Assembly: GCA_039190005.1 (NCBI GenBank)
Contig: JBCCYM010000032.1
Span: forward strand, 1-19,749
Source: JBCCYM01 sp039190005
GTDB lineage: Bacteria > Pseudomonadota > Gammaproteobacteria > UBA12402
Reading direction: 5' to 3'
DNA: 19,749 nucleotides
The position numbers and the translations under genes were made by a program. Below the pieces are notes generated by a model. That model was not told the DNA's origin. It did no database searches and was given only the letters and a program-made list of their open reading frames with translations. Every line of letters begins with the position of its first letter. Within the stretch, counting starts at the first letter, position 1. Positions 1 through 7,038 of the stretch are shown here, in pieces.

Positions 1-471
1 ATTTACTGTGACTTTCTGTAGATTTCTTTTTGATTGAAACGACATTGAAATAAAAGAATCACCGGTCAAACCATCAGGACTAATCTGTACTTGCAAACCT
101 TGTCTGACTAAATTTTTTACTGTGGTATCAAAATTTAGCTGATTATTTGGTCCGGGAATATTATCAGAATTGATTGCCATTAACACATAGATATAAGCAA
201 AATTATTAAAATTATTCATGTTTTTAGTCAGCGCTGGGTAAGCGCTATTGATAAATTGGATTTTAGTGACTCTGCCTATGGGCACACCATTAAATTTAAC
301 CGGTGATCCTACCGATAAACCTTCTACCGATCCTTTAAAGTAACTTTCGATATAAAGTGTCTTATTAGGATTTCTAATTGAATCAGATATCACTAAAAAC
401 AATATCAGAATAATTACGGCTAAAATAACAAATAGACCCGTATAATAATATTTTCTATTTTGATCGATCAT
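1..471 (-). CDS. mlaD: MlaD-type MCE-domain lipid-transport protein, 3' part cut by window edge
   Basis: Reading leftward from ATG at 471, the frame stays open for 157 codons to the window edge, so only the N-terminal part is visible. Residues about 11-29 form one hydrophobic helix (GLFVILAVIILILFLVIS), the usual single membrane anchor. An MCE domain follows, with the typical stretch LSVGSPVKFNGVPIGRV at about residues 52-68. MCE proteins of this kind sit in the periplasm, anchored in the inner membrane, and carry phospholipid between an MlaFE transporter and the outer membrane. The start overlaps the 3' end of mlaF by 17 nt and has a strong ribosome site (AGGAGA) inside mlaF, so translation is probably coupled. 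The domain assignment is firm; membership of the Mla branch rather than another MCE branch is inferred from the neighbours. Confidence 0.88.
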   Translation of the reverse strand, partial: MIDQNRKYYYTGLFVILAVIILILFLVISDSIRNPNKTLYIESYFKGSVEGLSVGSPVKFNGVPIGRVTKIQFINSAYPALTKNMNNFNNFAYIYVLMAINSDNIPGPNNQLNFDTTVKNLVRQGLQVQISPDGLTGDSFISMSFQSKRNLQKVTVN

Positions 472-1210
472 TACTAAGTCTCTCCTGGGATAAAAATTGT
501 TTAATCCAATCATCCTCAGTCGTGTTTATTATATCTTCCGGTTTACCGGACGCGACAATACCTTGCTGCTGTTTTTTCAATAAAATAATCCGATCAGCAA
601 TATTAAACACACTACTGATCTCATGACTGACTATAATAAAAGACAATCCAAGTGTATTAGACAACATTAAAATTAATTTATCAAGATAATTAGAGGTTAC
701 TGGATCCAAACCCGCGGAGGGTTCATCCAATAAAATCACTTTCGGCTCCAACATCAATGCTCTGGCGATTGCCGCGCGCTTTAACATGCCACCGCTTATC
801 TCAGAAGGTAAATAATGCGCGAACTGTTGTAAGCCAACGAGTTTTAGTTTTTGCAAAGCAATGTGTTCTAATAGACCTTTTTTGAGTTTTGTGTGAACTT
901 GTAATGGTAATATTAAATTTTCCATTAAAGTCATCGAACCTAATAAGGCGCCACCTTGGAAAGTCATGGCGACATTTATTAAACCCACATCATTTTTGAG
1001 CAAATCTTCATCAAAATCGATGCTGCCTTTATCAGCTTGATTTAAACCAACCAGCAGTCTGATCAATGTACTTTTACCACAGCCCGAATCACCAAGCACC
1101 ATTAATATTTCACCCTGATATAAATCAAAAGAAAGTGATTTAAATAGCACAAGATCACCAAATCGCATGGATAAATCTCTAACCTTGATGATTGCCGGCG
1201 TACTAGTCAT
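455..1210 (-). CDS. mlaF: MlaF-type ABC transporter ATPase
   Basis: This 251-residue ATPase would power phospholipid transport across the inner membrane together with the MlaE permease and MlaD. From the start chosen here, Walker A is GDSGCGKST (40-48), the Q-loop glutamine is near 85, the signature is SGGMLKRAA (139-147), Walker B is VILLDEPSAG (158-167) and the switch histidine is H196. The SGGM signature is typical of MlaF. The ATG at 1210 is preferred: it lies 4 nt after the mlaE stop, and a GGGGA ribosome site lies in the last codons of mlaE. An in-frame ATG at 1255 would add 15 residues inside mlaE and does not look like an MlaF N-terminus. Gene order mlaE-mlaF-mlaD with overlaps indicates one transcript. 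Confidence 0.93.
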   Translation of the reverse strand: MTSTPAIIKVRDLSMRFGDLVLFKSLSFDLYQGEILMVLGDSGCGKSTLIRLLVGLNQADKGSIDFDEDLLKNDVGLINVAMTFQGGALLGSMTLMENLILPLQVHTKLKKGLLEHIALQKLKLVGLQQFAHYLPSEISGGMLKRAAIARALMLEPKVILLDEPSAGLDPVTSNYLDKLILMLSNTLGLSFIIVSHEISSVFNIADRIILLKKQQQGIVASGKPEDIINTTEDDWIKQFLSQERLSNDRSK

Positions 1211-1214
1211 ACTA

Positions 1215-2336
1215 TTATATCCCCAGTTTATAAAAGACCACTGAGAAAATACCATCGGCGATAATAATCAAAACAATACTTGTCACCACTGATTTTGTGG
1301 TCGCCATACCCACCGCGCCCGCGCCTTTTTTGGCATTTAAACCATAGGCGCAACCGACACAGGCAATAATAGCGCCAAATACCGTCACTTTGACTAAGCC
1401 ACCTATCAAATCAAGCAATAAAAAAGCTTCTTTAAGGTGACTGTAGTAAAATTCTACCGGATAGCCTAAACTTACAAAAATAACACCGCAACCAATAATA
1501 CCAAAAAACAGCATATACAGATTTAATACGGGAATGGTTAAAATAATGGATAAAATTTTTGGCAAAATCAGAAAAGACATTTTGTCAATTTTCATGGTTT
1601 GCAAGGCGTCAATTTCCTGATTGACATTCATTGAACCGATTTCCGCGGCAAACGCGGCAACAGAACGCCCGGCAACAATAAACGCTGTCATCAATGGCAC
1701 AATTTCACGGGTAAGCGCGATCACGACCATATTTACAACATACACTTGCGCGCCAAATAAAGCTAAGACAAGGACACCTTGATATGTAAGAATAACGCCA
1801 AGAATAAATCCCATTAAGGCGGTAATAAATAAAGCTTTTGGACCGGATTCAAAAATTTCTTTCGCAAAAAATCCGAGAAAATTTTTAATACGCCAACTTT
1901 TTAACAGAAGCTCGCCAATAAAAACAAAGCTTTGCTGTATAGTATGCCAAAGATTAATGGCTGCCATACCAACTGTTTCAATAATGCCTAATTTTTTGAC
2001 TTTAGTTAACGCTTCATCTTCTATTTGATCATAGAGGTTAAATAAATTAATAAGCGCATACTGTTCAGATTTAAACTTAAATTGACTAGATCGACGTTGC
2101 TGTACTGTTTTTAATTTACACAGCAAATGAACAAAAGCGTCGCTGTAATTATTGACAGCGTCAAGGTCTATGATTAAGTTGTGAGGATGATAATGTTCAA
2201 GCAGACTTAAAGATGTTGACCATATTTCTTGCACATCATGAATAGCAATATCACCGGCATACTTGAGCACCAGAAGATTTTCTTTATCCGTATAATGATA
2301 GCTTAGTTGCTTTTCAGCTTTGTTTTTTATTACCAT
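1215..2336 (-). CDS. mlaE: MlaE-type permease with N-terminal STAS-like domain
   Basis: This 373-residue protein has two parts. Residues about 10-110 are soluble and look like a STAS domain (the LLVLKYAGDIAIHDV and HNLIIDLDAV strands alternate with helices). Residues about 130-373 are an MlaE permease with five or so membrane segments. The permease hallmark runs from REIVPL (210-215) through AGRSVAAFAAEIGSMNVNQE (222-241) to EIDAL (241-245). In E. coli the STAS protein MlaB is a separate subunit; here it seems fused to the permease, as in many alphaproteobacterial mla operons. The permease forms the inner-membrane core of the phospholipid transporter with MlaF. The start ATG has TTAGGAATAGTC in front, giving an AGGA site at good spacing, and a candidate promoter lies at 2361-2389. 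It is the first gene of the operon. Confidence 0.93.
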   Translation of the reverse strand: MVIKNKAEKQLSYHYTDKENLLVLKYAGDIAIHDVQEIWSTSLSLLEHYHPHNLIIDLDAVNNYSDAFVHLLCKLKTVQQRRSSQFKFKSEQYALINLFNLYDQIEDEALTKVKKLGIIETVGMAAINLWHTIQQSFVFIGELLLKSWRIKNFLGFFAKEIFESGPKALFITALMGFILGVILTYQGVLVLALFGAQVYVVNMVVIALTREIVPLMTAFIVAGRSVAAFAAEIGSMNVNQEIDALQTMKIDKMSFLILPKILSIILTIPVLNLYMLFFGIIGCGVIFVSLGYPVEFYYSHLKEAFLLLDLIGGLVKVTVFGAIIACVGCAYGLNAKKGAGAVGMATTKSVVTSIVLIIIADGIFSVVFYKLGI

Positions 2337-2360
2337 GACTATACTATTCCTAATTCAGTT

Positions 2361-2389
2361 AGCATAAAGGTATAAAGTTATAAATGCAA
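2361..2389 (-). promoter_or_regulatory. candidate sigma70 promoter of the mlaE-mlaF-mlaD operon
   Basis: On the minus strand a TTGCAT -35 (2384-2389) and a TATGCT -10 (2361-2366) are separated by 17 nt, about 25 nt upstream of the mlaE ATG. It lies between the gene and the palindromic repeat at 2441-2527. The match is moderate (3 of 6 and 4 of 6), so this is a candidate only. Confidence 0.4.
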
Positions 2390-2440
2390 GTTAGTTCTAG
2401 TTATTTCTACACCTTTCTCGGTAATTCCTGACTTCTCCCT

Positions 2441-2527
2441 CGTCATTCCCGCGCAGGCGGGAATCCAGAGAATACACCACAGGCATACACATTTTTCTCC
2501 TGGATTCCCGCCTGCGCGGGAATAACG
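2441..2527. repeat. facing pair of family A palindromic repeats
   Basis: The gap between gshB and mlaE holds two inverted copies of one short repeat: forward at 2441-2472 (CGTCATTCCCGCGCAGGCGG onward) and reverse at about 2495-2527. Each copy is itself a small palindrome (ATTCCCGC facing GCGGGAAT), and together they can form a long hairpin across a 22-nt spacer. Positions 2483-2514, including part of the spacer, recur without mismatch at 3729-3760, so the mobile or copied unit is larger than the bare palindrome. No poly-T tract follows, so it is not an obvious terminator. Confidence 0.85.
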
Positions 2528-2545
2528 AAAGCAAACAAAAAACAA

Positions 2546-3490
2546 TTACAACAACTGCTCAATGGCGTCAAACAATTTACCGATAATATCAATCGGATAA
2601 ACCGCTTCTATTTCTTTGACACAGGTTGGTGATGTGACATTAATCTCAGTAATTTTATCGCCTATCATATCCAAACCAGCAAATAATAACCCTCGTTTTT
2701 TCAGTTCCGGCGCGACAGCTTGGGCAACACGTTTTTCATCATCACTTACCGGCATCGCGACACCACGACCACCGGCGGCAATATTTCCACGAGTTTCTCC
2801 CTCCGCCGGAATACGCGCGAGGCAATACGGCATGCACTCACCATTGACGATATGGATGCGTTTATCACCTTGAGTGATTTCAGGCAAGTAAGTTTGCGCC
2901 ATAATATATCGACTTTGATGCTGTGTTAATGTCTCAATGATGACACTGATATTATGATTATTCGCGCCTAATCTAAAAATTGAACTGCCGCCCATGCCAT
3001 TCAAAGGTTTGAGAATAATATCACCATGTTGCTGATGAAAAGCACGAATCTTGGCCGCCTGGCGTGTAATCAATGTTGGCGGCACATAATCGGGAAAAAA
3101 TGTGGTGAAAAATTTTTCATTGGCGTCTCTTAAACTCTGTGGTTTATTGACAACCAGCGTCCCTGATCTTTCTGCCAACTCCAAAATATAGGTAGCGTAG
3201 ATATATTCCATGTCAAAAGGCGGATCTTTGCGCATCAATATCACATCAAGATCACTCAATGGCTTATCTTCTTCTGATTTGAATTCAAAATAGTGATTTT
3301 GATCCTCTTGAACAACAAGTGATTTCATGGTGCCATAAGCGATACTGTTATGCACATACAGATCTTTCATTTCCATGTAATAAGGCGTATAGCCACGTTG
3401 CTGCGCTGTCATTAGCATCGCGAAACCGGTATCTTTTTTGATGTTAATGGATTGTATCGCGTCCATAACAATCCCTATTTTTAGAGTCAT
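2546..3490 (-). CDS. gshB: glutathione synthetase
   Basis: This 314-residue enzyme joins gamma-glutamylcysteine and glycine with ATP to make glutathione in the cytosol. It is collinear with the 316-residue E. coli protein. The N-terminus TLKIGIVMDAIQSINIKKD aligns with the family's conserved opening, the central part has the ATP-grasp segments DVILMRKDPPFDMEY and IILKPLNGMGGSSIF, and the C-terminus carries EINVTSPTCVKEIE, the glutathione synthetase signature. The ATG at 3490 is chosen because it matches the family N-terminus; an in-frame ATG four codons upstream (3502) is possible and neither has a strong ribosome site. It stands alone, with repeats on both sides, and no gshA is seen in the window. 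Confidence 0.95.
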   Translation of the reverse strand: MTLKIGIVMDAIQSINIKKDTGFAMLMTAQQRGYTPYYMEMKDLYVHNSIAYGTMKSLVVQEDQNHYFEFKSEEDKPLSDLDVILMRKDPPFDMEYIYATYILELAERSGTLVVNKPQSLRDANEKFFTTFFPDYVPPTLITRQAAKIRAFHQQHGDIILKPLNGMGGSSIFRLGANNHNISVIIETLTQHQSRYIMAQTYLPEITQGDKRIHIVNGECMPYCLARIPAEGETRGNIAAGGRGVAMPVSDDEKRVAQAVAPELKKRGLLFAGLDMIGDKITEINVTSPTCVKEIEAVYPIDIIGKLFDAIEQLL

Positions 3491-3580
3491 ATTTTTTCTC
3501 ATATCGTTAGGATTTTACTGTTTCATCAGAAAAACTTTTTTATATTAAAACATAGGATATAACTAAAAACCATTTTTCTC

Positions 3581-3774
3581 CTGTCATTCCCGCGCAGGGC
3601 CCCTCCCCGCGAAAGCGGGGACGGGAATCCAGGAAAAAACTACAGACATAACCATCCTTGATACTGCTGAAACTGGCAGGATAATTCTAATACATGTCTT
3701 GCTGTATTAACCAGAGAGAAAACCACACGCATACACATTTTTCTCCTGGATTCCCGCCTGTGTGAGGATAACAG
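3581..3774. repeat. second facing pair of family A repeats, left copy split by another hairpin
   Basis: The gene-free stretch 3491-3786 is mostly repeat. A forward family A copy begins at 3581 (CTGTCATTCCCGCGCAGG) and resumes at about 3622 (CGGGAATCCAGG), interrupted by a GC-rich palindrome. A reverse copy ends near 3774, with a degraded last arm (GTGTGAGGATAACAG in place of GCGCGGGAATAACG). Positions 3729-3760 are identical to 2483-2514. The spacer between the two copies is about 90 nt here against 22 nt at 2441-2527. I see no gene in this stretch. Confidence 0.8.
3605..3620. repeat. perfect 6-bp GC hairpin nested in a family A repeat
   Basis: CCCCGC (3605-3610), loop GAAA, GCGGGG (3615-3620) is a perfect stem with a GNRA-type tetraloop. 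It sits where an uninterrupted family A repeat would have its apex. It lies downstream of tRNA-His on the minus strand and might stop or protect that transcript, but no T-run follows on that strand. Confidence 0.7.
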
Positions 3775-3786
3775 AATACATGAACA

Positions 3787-3863
3787 TGGGGTGAACGATG
3801 GGACTCGAACCCACGACAACCGGTACCACAAACCGGGGCTCTACCAACTGAGCTACGCTCACC
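3787..3863 (-). tRNA. tRNA-His (GTG)
   Basis: The minus strand folds as a 77-nt cloverleaf including an encoded CCA at 3787-3789. The anticodon loop has the stem CCGGT/ACCGG and anticodon GTG. The acceptor stem is GTGAGCG pairing with CGTTCAC (one G-T pair), and the extra 5' G (3863) faces discriminator C at 3790, the histidine identity feature. The T-arm is GTGGG TTCGAGT CCCAT. It is the last gene of the Pro-Arg-His cluster, 14 nt after tRNA-Arg. Confidence 0.97.
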
Positions 3864-3877
3864 ATAATTAACCTTAT

Positions 3878-3954
3878 TGGCGCGCCTGGCAGGATTCGAA
3901 CCTGCTACCCTCGGCTTAGAAGGCCGATGCTCTATCCTGATGAGCTACAGGCGC
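3878..3954 (-). tRNA. tRNA-Arg (TCT)
   Basis: This 77-nt minus-strand cloverleaf has an encoded CCA at 3878-3880. The acceptor stem GCGCCTG/CAGGCGC is perfect, the anticodon arm is TCGGC CTTCTAA GCCGA with anticodon TCT (reads AGA/AGG), and the T-arm is GCAGG TTCGAAT CCTGC. It lies 60 nt after tRNA-Pro. Confidence 0.97.
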
Positions 3955-4014
3955 TATATGTACCCATCAAATCATACAATACTAACCCGATGGATTACCG
4001 CTATCCAGCCAAGC

Positions 4015-4091
4015 TGGTCGGGGTAGAGGGATTTGAACCCCCGACATCCTGCTCCCAAAGCAGGCGCGCTACCAGACTGCGCTATACCCCG
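4015..4091 (-). tRNA. tRNA-Pro (TGG)
   Basis: This 77-nt minus-strand cloverleaf has an encoded CCA at 4015-4017. The acceptor stem is CGGGGTA/TACCCCG, the anticodon arm is CCTGC TTTGGGA GCAGG with anticodon TGG, and the T-arm is GGGGG TTCAAAT CCCTC. It is the first gene of the tRNA operon, with a near-consensus promoter immediately upstream. Confidence 0.97.
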
Positions 4092-4101
4092 AAAAAGAAG
4101 C

Positions 4102-4130
4102 ATCATACCTGTCTAAAAGTAAATTGTCAA
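4102..4130 (-). promoter_or_regulatory. strong sigma70 promoter of the tRNA-Pro-Arg-His operon
   Basis: On the minus strand, TTGACA (4125-4130) and TATGAT (4102-4107) are separated by exactly 17 nt. The expected start, about position 4095, is only a few bases before the mature 5' end of tRNA-Pro at 4091, so the leader is very short. This makes the tRNAs independent of the cysS transcript upstream. Confidence 0.85.
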
Positions 4131-4147
4131 TCTGTGCCTAAGACACT

Positions 4148-5539
4148 TTAGCGTTTACGCCAAATTGTTTTACCGGCTTTATCTTCAAGAATGATTTGCC
4201 GCGCGGCCAGTTGATCGCGAATGCGATCAGCTTCAGCCCAGTTTTTATCCGCGCGCGCTTGATCACGTCGCGCGATAAGCTGTTCAATTTCCGTTGCCGT
4301 TAAATCACTCGCTTTGCCACTCAGTCCTTTTTTAAAAAACTCGGCTGGATCTTGTTGTAAAATACCTAACACACCACCTAAGTACCTTAATAATGCCGCG
4401 TGCGTTGCCGCCAATTCCGGCTGTTCTTGTTTATGGCGATTGATTGTTTTTACTAAATCAAATAAAACCGATAACGCCAATGGCACATTAAAATCATCAC
4501 ACATCGCGGCGACAAACGATTTCTCAAAGTCAGAATCCGCTAATGGTTCACGCGCCTCATCAAAATCCATAAGCGCGTTATACAAACGTTCTAAGCCGGC
4601 ATGCGCTTCAGTGATACCCTGAGTGCTGTAATTGAGCGGGCTGCGATAATGAGTTGTCATCAAAAAATAACGCACACTCTCGGGCGCGTAGTCAGCAAGA
4701 ACATCACGAATAGTAAAAAAATTGCCTAAGGACTTGGACATTTTTTCTTCATTAATCTGTAAAAAACCGGTGTGCATCCAGATATTCACAAATGGTTTTC
4801 CCGTAGCCGCTTCAGACTGAGCTACTTCGTTTTCATGATGAGGAAATAATAAATCCATCCCACCACCATGAATGTCCACTTGATTATGCAAACATTTAAT
4901 CGACATCACTGAACATTCAAGATGCCAACCCGGCCGCCCGCTTCCCCAAGGCGACGCCCAACTCGGTTCATTAGGTTTTGCCATTTTCCACAGGACAAAA
5001 TCCAAGGGATCTTCTTTGTCACTGGCCACGGCAATACGCTCACCCGCGCGCAAATCTTCAAGTTTGCGATGTGATAATTGACCATAGTTATCAAAACGAC
5101 TGACATCGTAATACACATCGCCATCTTTGCCTTGATAGGCGAATCCTTTATCAACCAAGGTTTGAATCATGACAATCATATCATCGATATATTGCGTCGC
5201 CCGTGGCTCTTCTGAAGGCGATAACATACCGAGTCGCGCAAAATCTTCATGCATGGCATCAATCATTGACGCGGTTAAGGTGTCAATTGGCTGTTTGTTT
5301 TCATCTGATCGCTTAATAATTTTATCATCAATATCCGTAATGTTACGGATATAATTGACTTTAAAACCATAAAACTGCAAAAAGCGATAAATCACATCAA
5401 AGGCGGTAAATGAACGCGCGTGACCAATATGGCAGTAATCATAGACGGTCATCCCGCAGACATAAAGATTCACTTCACCGGGTTTATGTGGTTTAAAATG
5501 CTCTTTTTGTTTTGATTTACTGTTATATATCATTAACAT
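4148..5539 (-). CDS. cysS: cysteinyl-tRNA synthetase
   Basis: This 463-residue class I synthetase charges tRNA-Cys. The HIGH motif is HIGH at 37-40 and the KMSKS motif is at 266-270. The zinc ligands that read the cysteine side chain are in the family positions: C28, C209, H234 and E238. Full length matches E. coli CysS (461). The start MLMIYNSKSKQ fits the family N-terminus and has AGGAAA 8-9 nt upstream, overlapping the gltX stop codon; a second ATG two codons later is less likely. It is 11 nt downstream of gltX, so the two synthetases form one operon. Confidence 0.97.
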   Translation of the reverse strand: MLMIYNSKSKQKEHFKPHKPGEVNLYVCGMTVYDYCHIGHARSFTAFDVIYRFLQFYGFKVNYIRNITDIDDKIIKRSDENKQPIDTLTASMIDAMHEDFARLGMLSPSEEPRATQYIDDMIVMIQTLVDKGFAYQGKDGDVYYDVSRFDNYGQLSHRKLEDLRAGERIAVASDKEDPLDFVLWKMAKPNEPSWASPWGSGRPGWHLECSVMSIKCLHNQVDIHGGGMDLLFPHHENEVAQSEAATGKPFVNIWMHTGFLQINEEKMSKSLGNFFTIRDVLADYAPESVRYFLMTTHYRSPLNYSTQGITEAHAGLERLYNALMDFDEAREPLADSDFEKSFVAAMCDDFNVPLALSVLFDLVKTINRHKQEQPELAATHAALLRYLGGVLGILQQDPAEFFKKGLSGKASDLTATEIEQLIARRDQARADKNWAEADRIRDQLAARQIILEDKAGKTIWRKR

Positions 5540-5550
5540 AGAGATATTTC

Positions 5551-6960
5551 CTAATTTGATGCCGCAATATCTCCAGCATGCTCCAAACGCCCTAATATAT
5601 TCTCTTTACCCAGTAGATTGAAAATACTGCCCATATCAATGCCATGTGATTGCCCTGTTAAGGCTAAGCGCAATGGCATAAATAAGCTTTTACCTTTTAC
5701 ACCCAACTGTTGCGACAAGCCATTTTTTAACGCGGTAAAATCAGTGTCATGCTCATTGACCAAACGCGAAGCACTAATAAAAAATTCCACTCCCACCTGC
5801 TGAATGTCCAGTTGATTTTGTTTGGATAAACTCGGCATTTCTTGGAAAAATATGTCTATCATATCCTGTACTTCTTCAGGAAACGTACAGTTCTGCTTGA
5901 TAATTTGAAAAAATAATGCTTGTTTTGCCACCGGAATTTTTTTAATCGGCTCATCACCTAACCAACGCGTTAACGCGTTATCCGTTAACTGCATCACCGC
6001 TAATTTCTGCCAATGCAGCAACTGTTTTTCATCATAACAGGCTGGTGCGCTATTTAATCTATCCGTTGAAAAATGATCGGCAAGCTCTTGTAAAGACATA
6101 AAATTATTTTCTTTATAATAATGCCCCAAACGTGCCATATAATTGACAATCGCGCCCGGCAAAAAACCGGCATCGCGCAGTTCCTGAATATGACGACTGC
6201 CATTGCGTTTAGATAAAGGCGCGTTATCCAAACCTACAATTAAGGACAAATGCCCATATTGAGGCGCTTCTAATTTTAGTGCCGATAAAATCGCTAATTG
6301 TCTTGGCGTGTTGGTGAGATGGTCATCACCACGCAATACATGGGTGACTTTCATCATGGCATCATCAATGGCATTACAAAACATGAAAGCCGCGGTGCCA
6401 TTAGCGCGTCGAATGATAAAATCACCAATATCATCACTATGATATTTCTGCGCGCCTTTAACCATATCAACAAATTCTATCATGGTATTCTGCGGCATTT
6501 TAAAGCGCAAAGTAGGCTTAATGCCTTGAGCGATTTTCTGTTCACATTCTTCCCGGCTAAGCGCGCGACATTTACCGGAATAACGTGGCGGTCTGCCACT
6601 GCTAAGCTGTATTTTACGCTGAAGCGCCAAAGCTTCTTCACTGCAAAAGCATGGATAAGCGTTGCCGGCTTCAATCAATTGTTGATAGTATTTGTCATAG
6701 CTATCGAAACGCTGTGACTGGAAATAAGGGCCATAATCACCAGAACATTCGGGTCCTTCCTGCCATTCCAACTCCAACCAACGCAAATCTTTTTTGAGTT
6801 GCTCGACATAGATCGATTTTGAACGTTCATGATCGGTATCTTCAATACGCAATAAAAATGTGCCACGATTAGCTCGCGCTAATAAAAAATTAAACAACGC
6901 GGTACGCACATTGCCAATATGTATCATGCCGGTTGGGCTGGGTGCAAAACGAGTCTTCAT
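5551..6960 (-). CDS. gltX: glutamyl-tRNA synthetase
   Basis: This 469-residue class I synthetase charges tRNA-Glu (E. coli GltX has 471). The N-terminus KTRFAPSPTGMIHIGNVRTA contains the HIGH-type motif HIGN at 14-17; LSKR at 249-252 is the KMSKS equivalent; and C104, C106, Y127 and C131 mark the zinc-binding knob (CFC...YSGKC). The start is fixed by the family N-terminus, yet no Shine-Dalgarno sequence precedes it: a TTGCTT/TACAAT promoter ends 7 nt before the ATG, suggesting a nearly leaderless message. Several gammaproteobacteria carry two GltX paralogues of differing tRNA specificity; which type this is cannot be decided by eye. Confidence 0.95.
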   Translation of the reverse strand: MKTRFAPSPTGMIHIGNVRTALFNFLLARANRGTFLLRIEDTDHERSKSIYVEQLKKDLRWLELEWQEGPECSGDYGPYFQSQRFDSYDKYYQQLIEAGNAYPCFCSEEALALQRKIQLSSGRPPRYSGKCRALSREECEQKIAQGIKPTLRFKMPQNTMIEFVDMVKGAQKYHSDDIGDFIIRRANGTAAFMFCNAIDDAMMKVTHVLRGDDHLTNTPRQLAILSALKLEAPQYGHLSLIVGLDNAPLSKRNGSRHIQELRDAGFLPGAIVNYMARLGHYYKENNFMSLQELADHFSTDRLNSAPACYDEKQLLHWQKLAVMQLTDNALTRWLGDEPIKKIPVAKQALFFQIIKQNCTFPEEVQDMIDIFFQEMPSLSKQNQLDIQQVGVEFFISASRLVNEHDTDFTALKNGLSQQLGVKGKSLFMPLRLALTGQSHGIDMGSIFNLLGKENILGRLEHAGDIAASN

Positions 6961-6967
6961 AGTGATT

Positions 6968-6996
6968 ATTGTAATGTTTTCTTAATAATTAAGCAA
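6968..6996 (-). promoter_or_regulatory. candidate sigma70 promoter of gltX-cysS, giving a near-leaderless mRNA
   Basis: On the minus strand TTGCTT (6991-6996) and TACAAT (6968-6973) are 17 nt apart. The predicted start falls at about 6961, directly before the gltX ATG at 6960. The -10 matches 5 of 6 consensus bases. Confidence 0.55.
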
Positions 6997-7001
6997 AGAA
7001 C

Positions 7002-7030
7002 TTGTGCTAATAAAATTTGCCATTTATTAT
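7002..7030 (+). promoter_or_regulatory. candidate divergent promoter of the membrane protein-lpxH unit
   Basis: TTGTGC (7002-7007) and TATTAT (7025-7030) are 17 nt apart. The predicted start, about 7037, is two bases before the ATG at 7039. Its -35 lies 5 bp from the -35 of the gltX promoter on the other strand. The -35 match is weak (3 of 6). Confidence 0.42.
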
Positions 7031-7038
7031 TATTGACT

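Noticed and set aside
2616..2929. Two overlapping plus-strand frames of 69-85 codons
   Set aside because: Both are antisense to gshB, which is supported along its full length.
3581..3640. Rho-independent terminator of the tRNA operon
   Set aside because: The hairpin is strong but no T-run follows on the minus strand, and it lies about 150 nt past tRNA-His.
3640..3831. 63-codon minus-strand frame
   Set aside because: It is made of tRNA-His and family A repeat sequence, not a gene.
3927..4151. 74-codon plus-strand frame
   Set aside because: It crosses tRNA-Arg and tRNA-Pro on the antisense strand; tRNA reverse strands often give such frames.
6298..6717. 139-codon open frame on the plus strand
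   Set aside because: It lies wholly inside gltX on the opposite strand, has no family-like sequence, and gltX is certain from its motifs.
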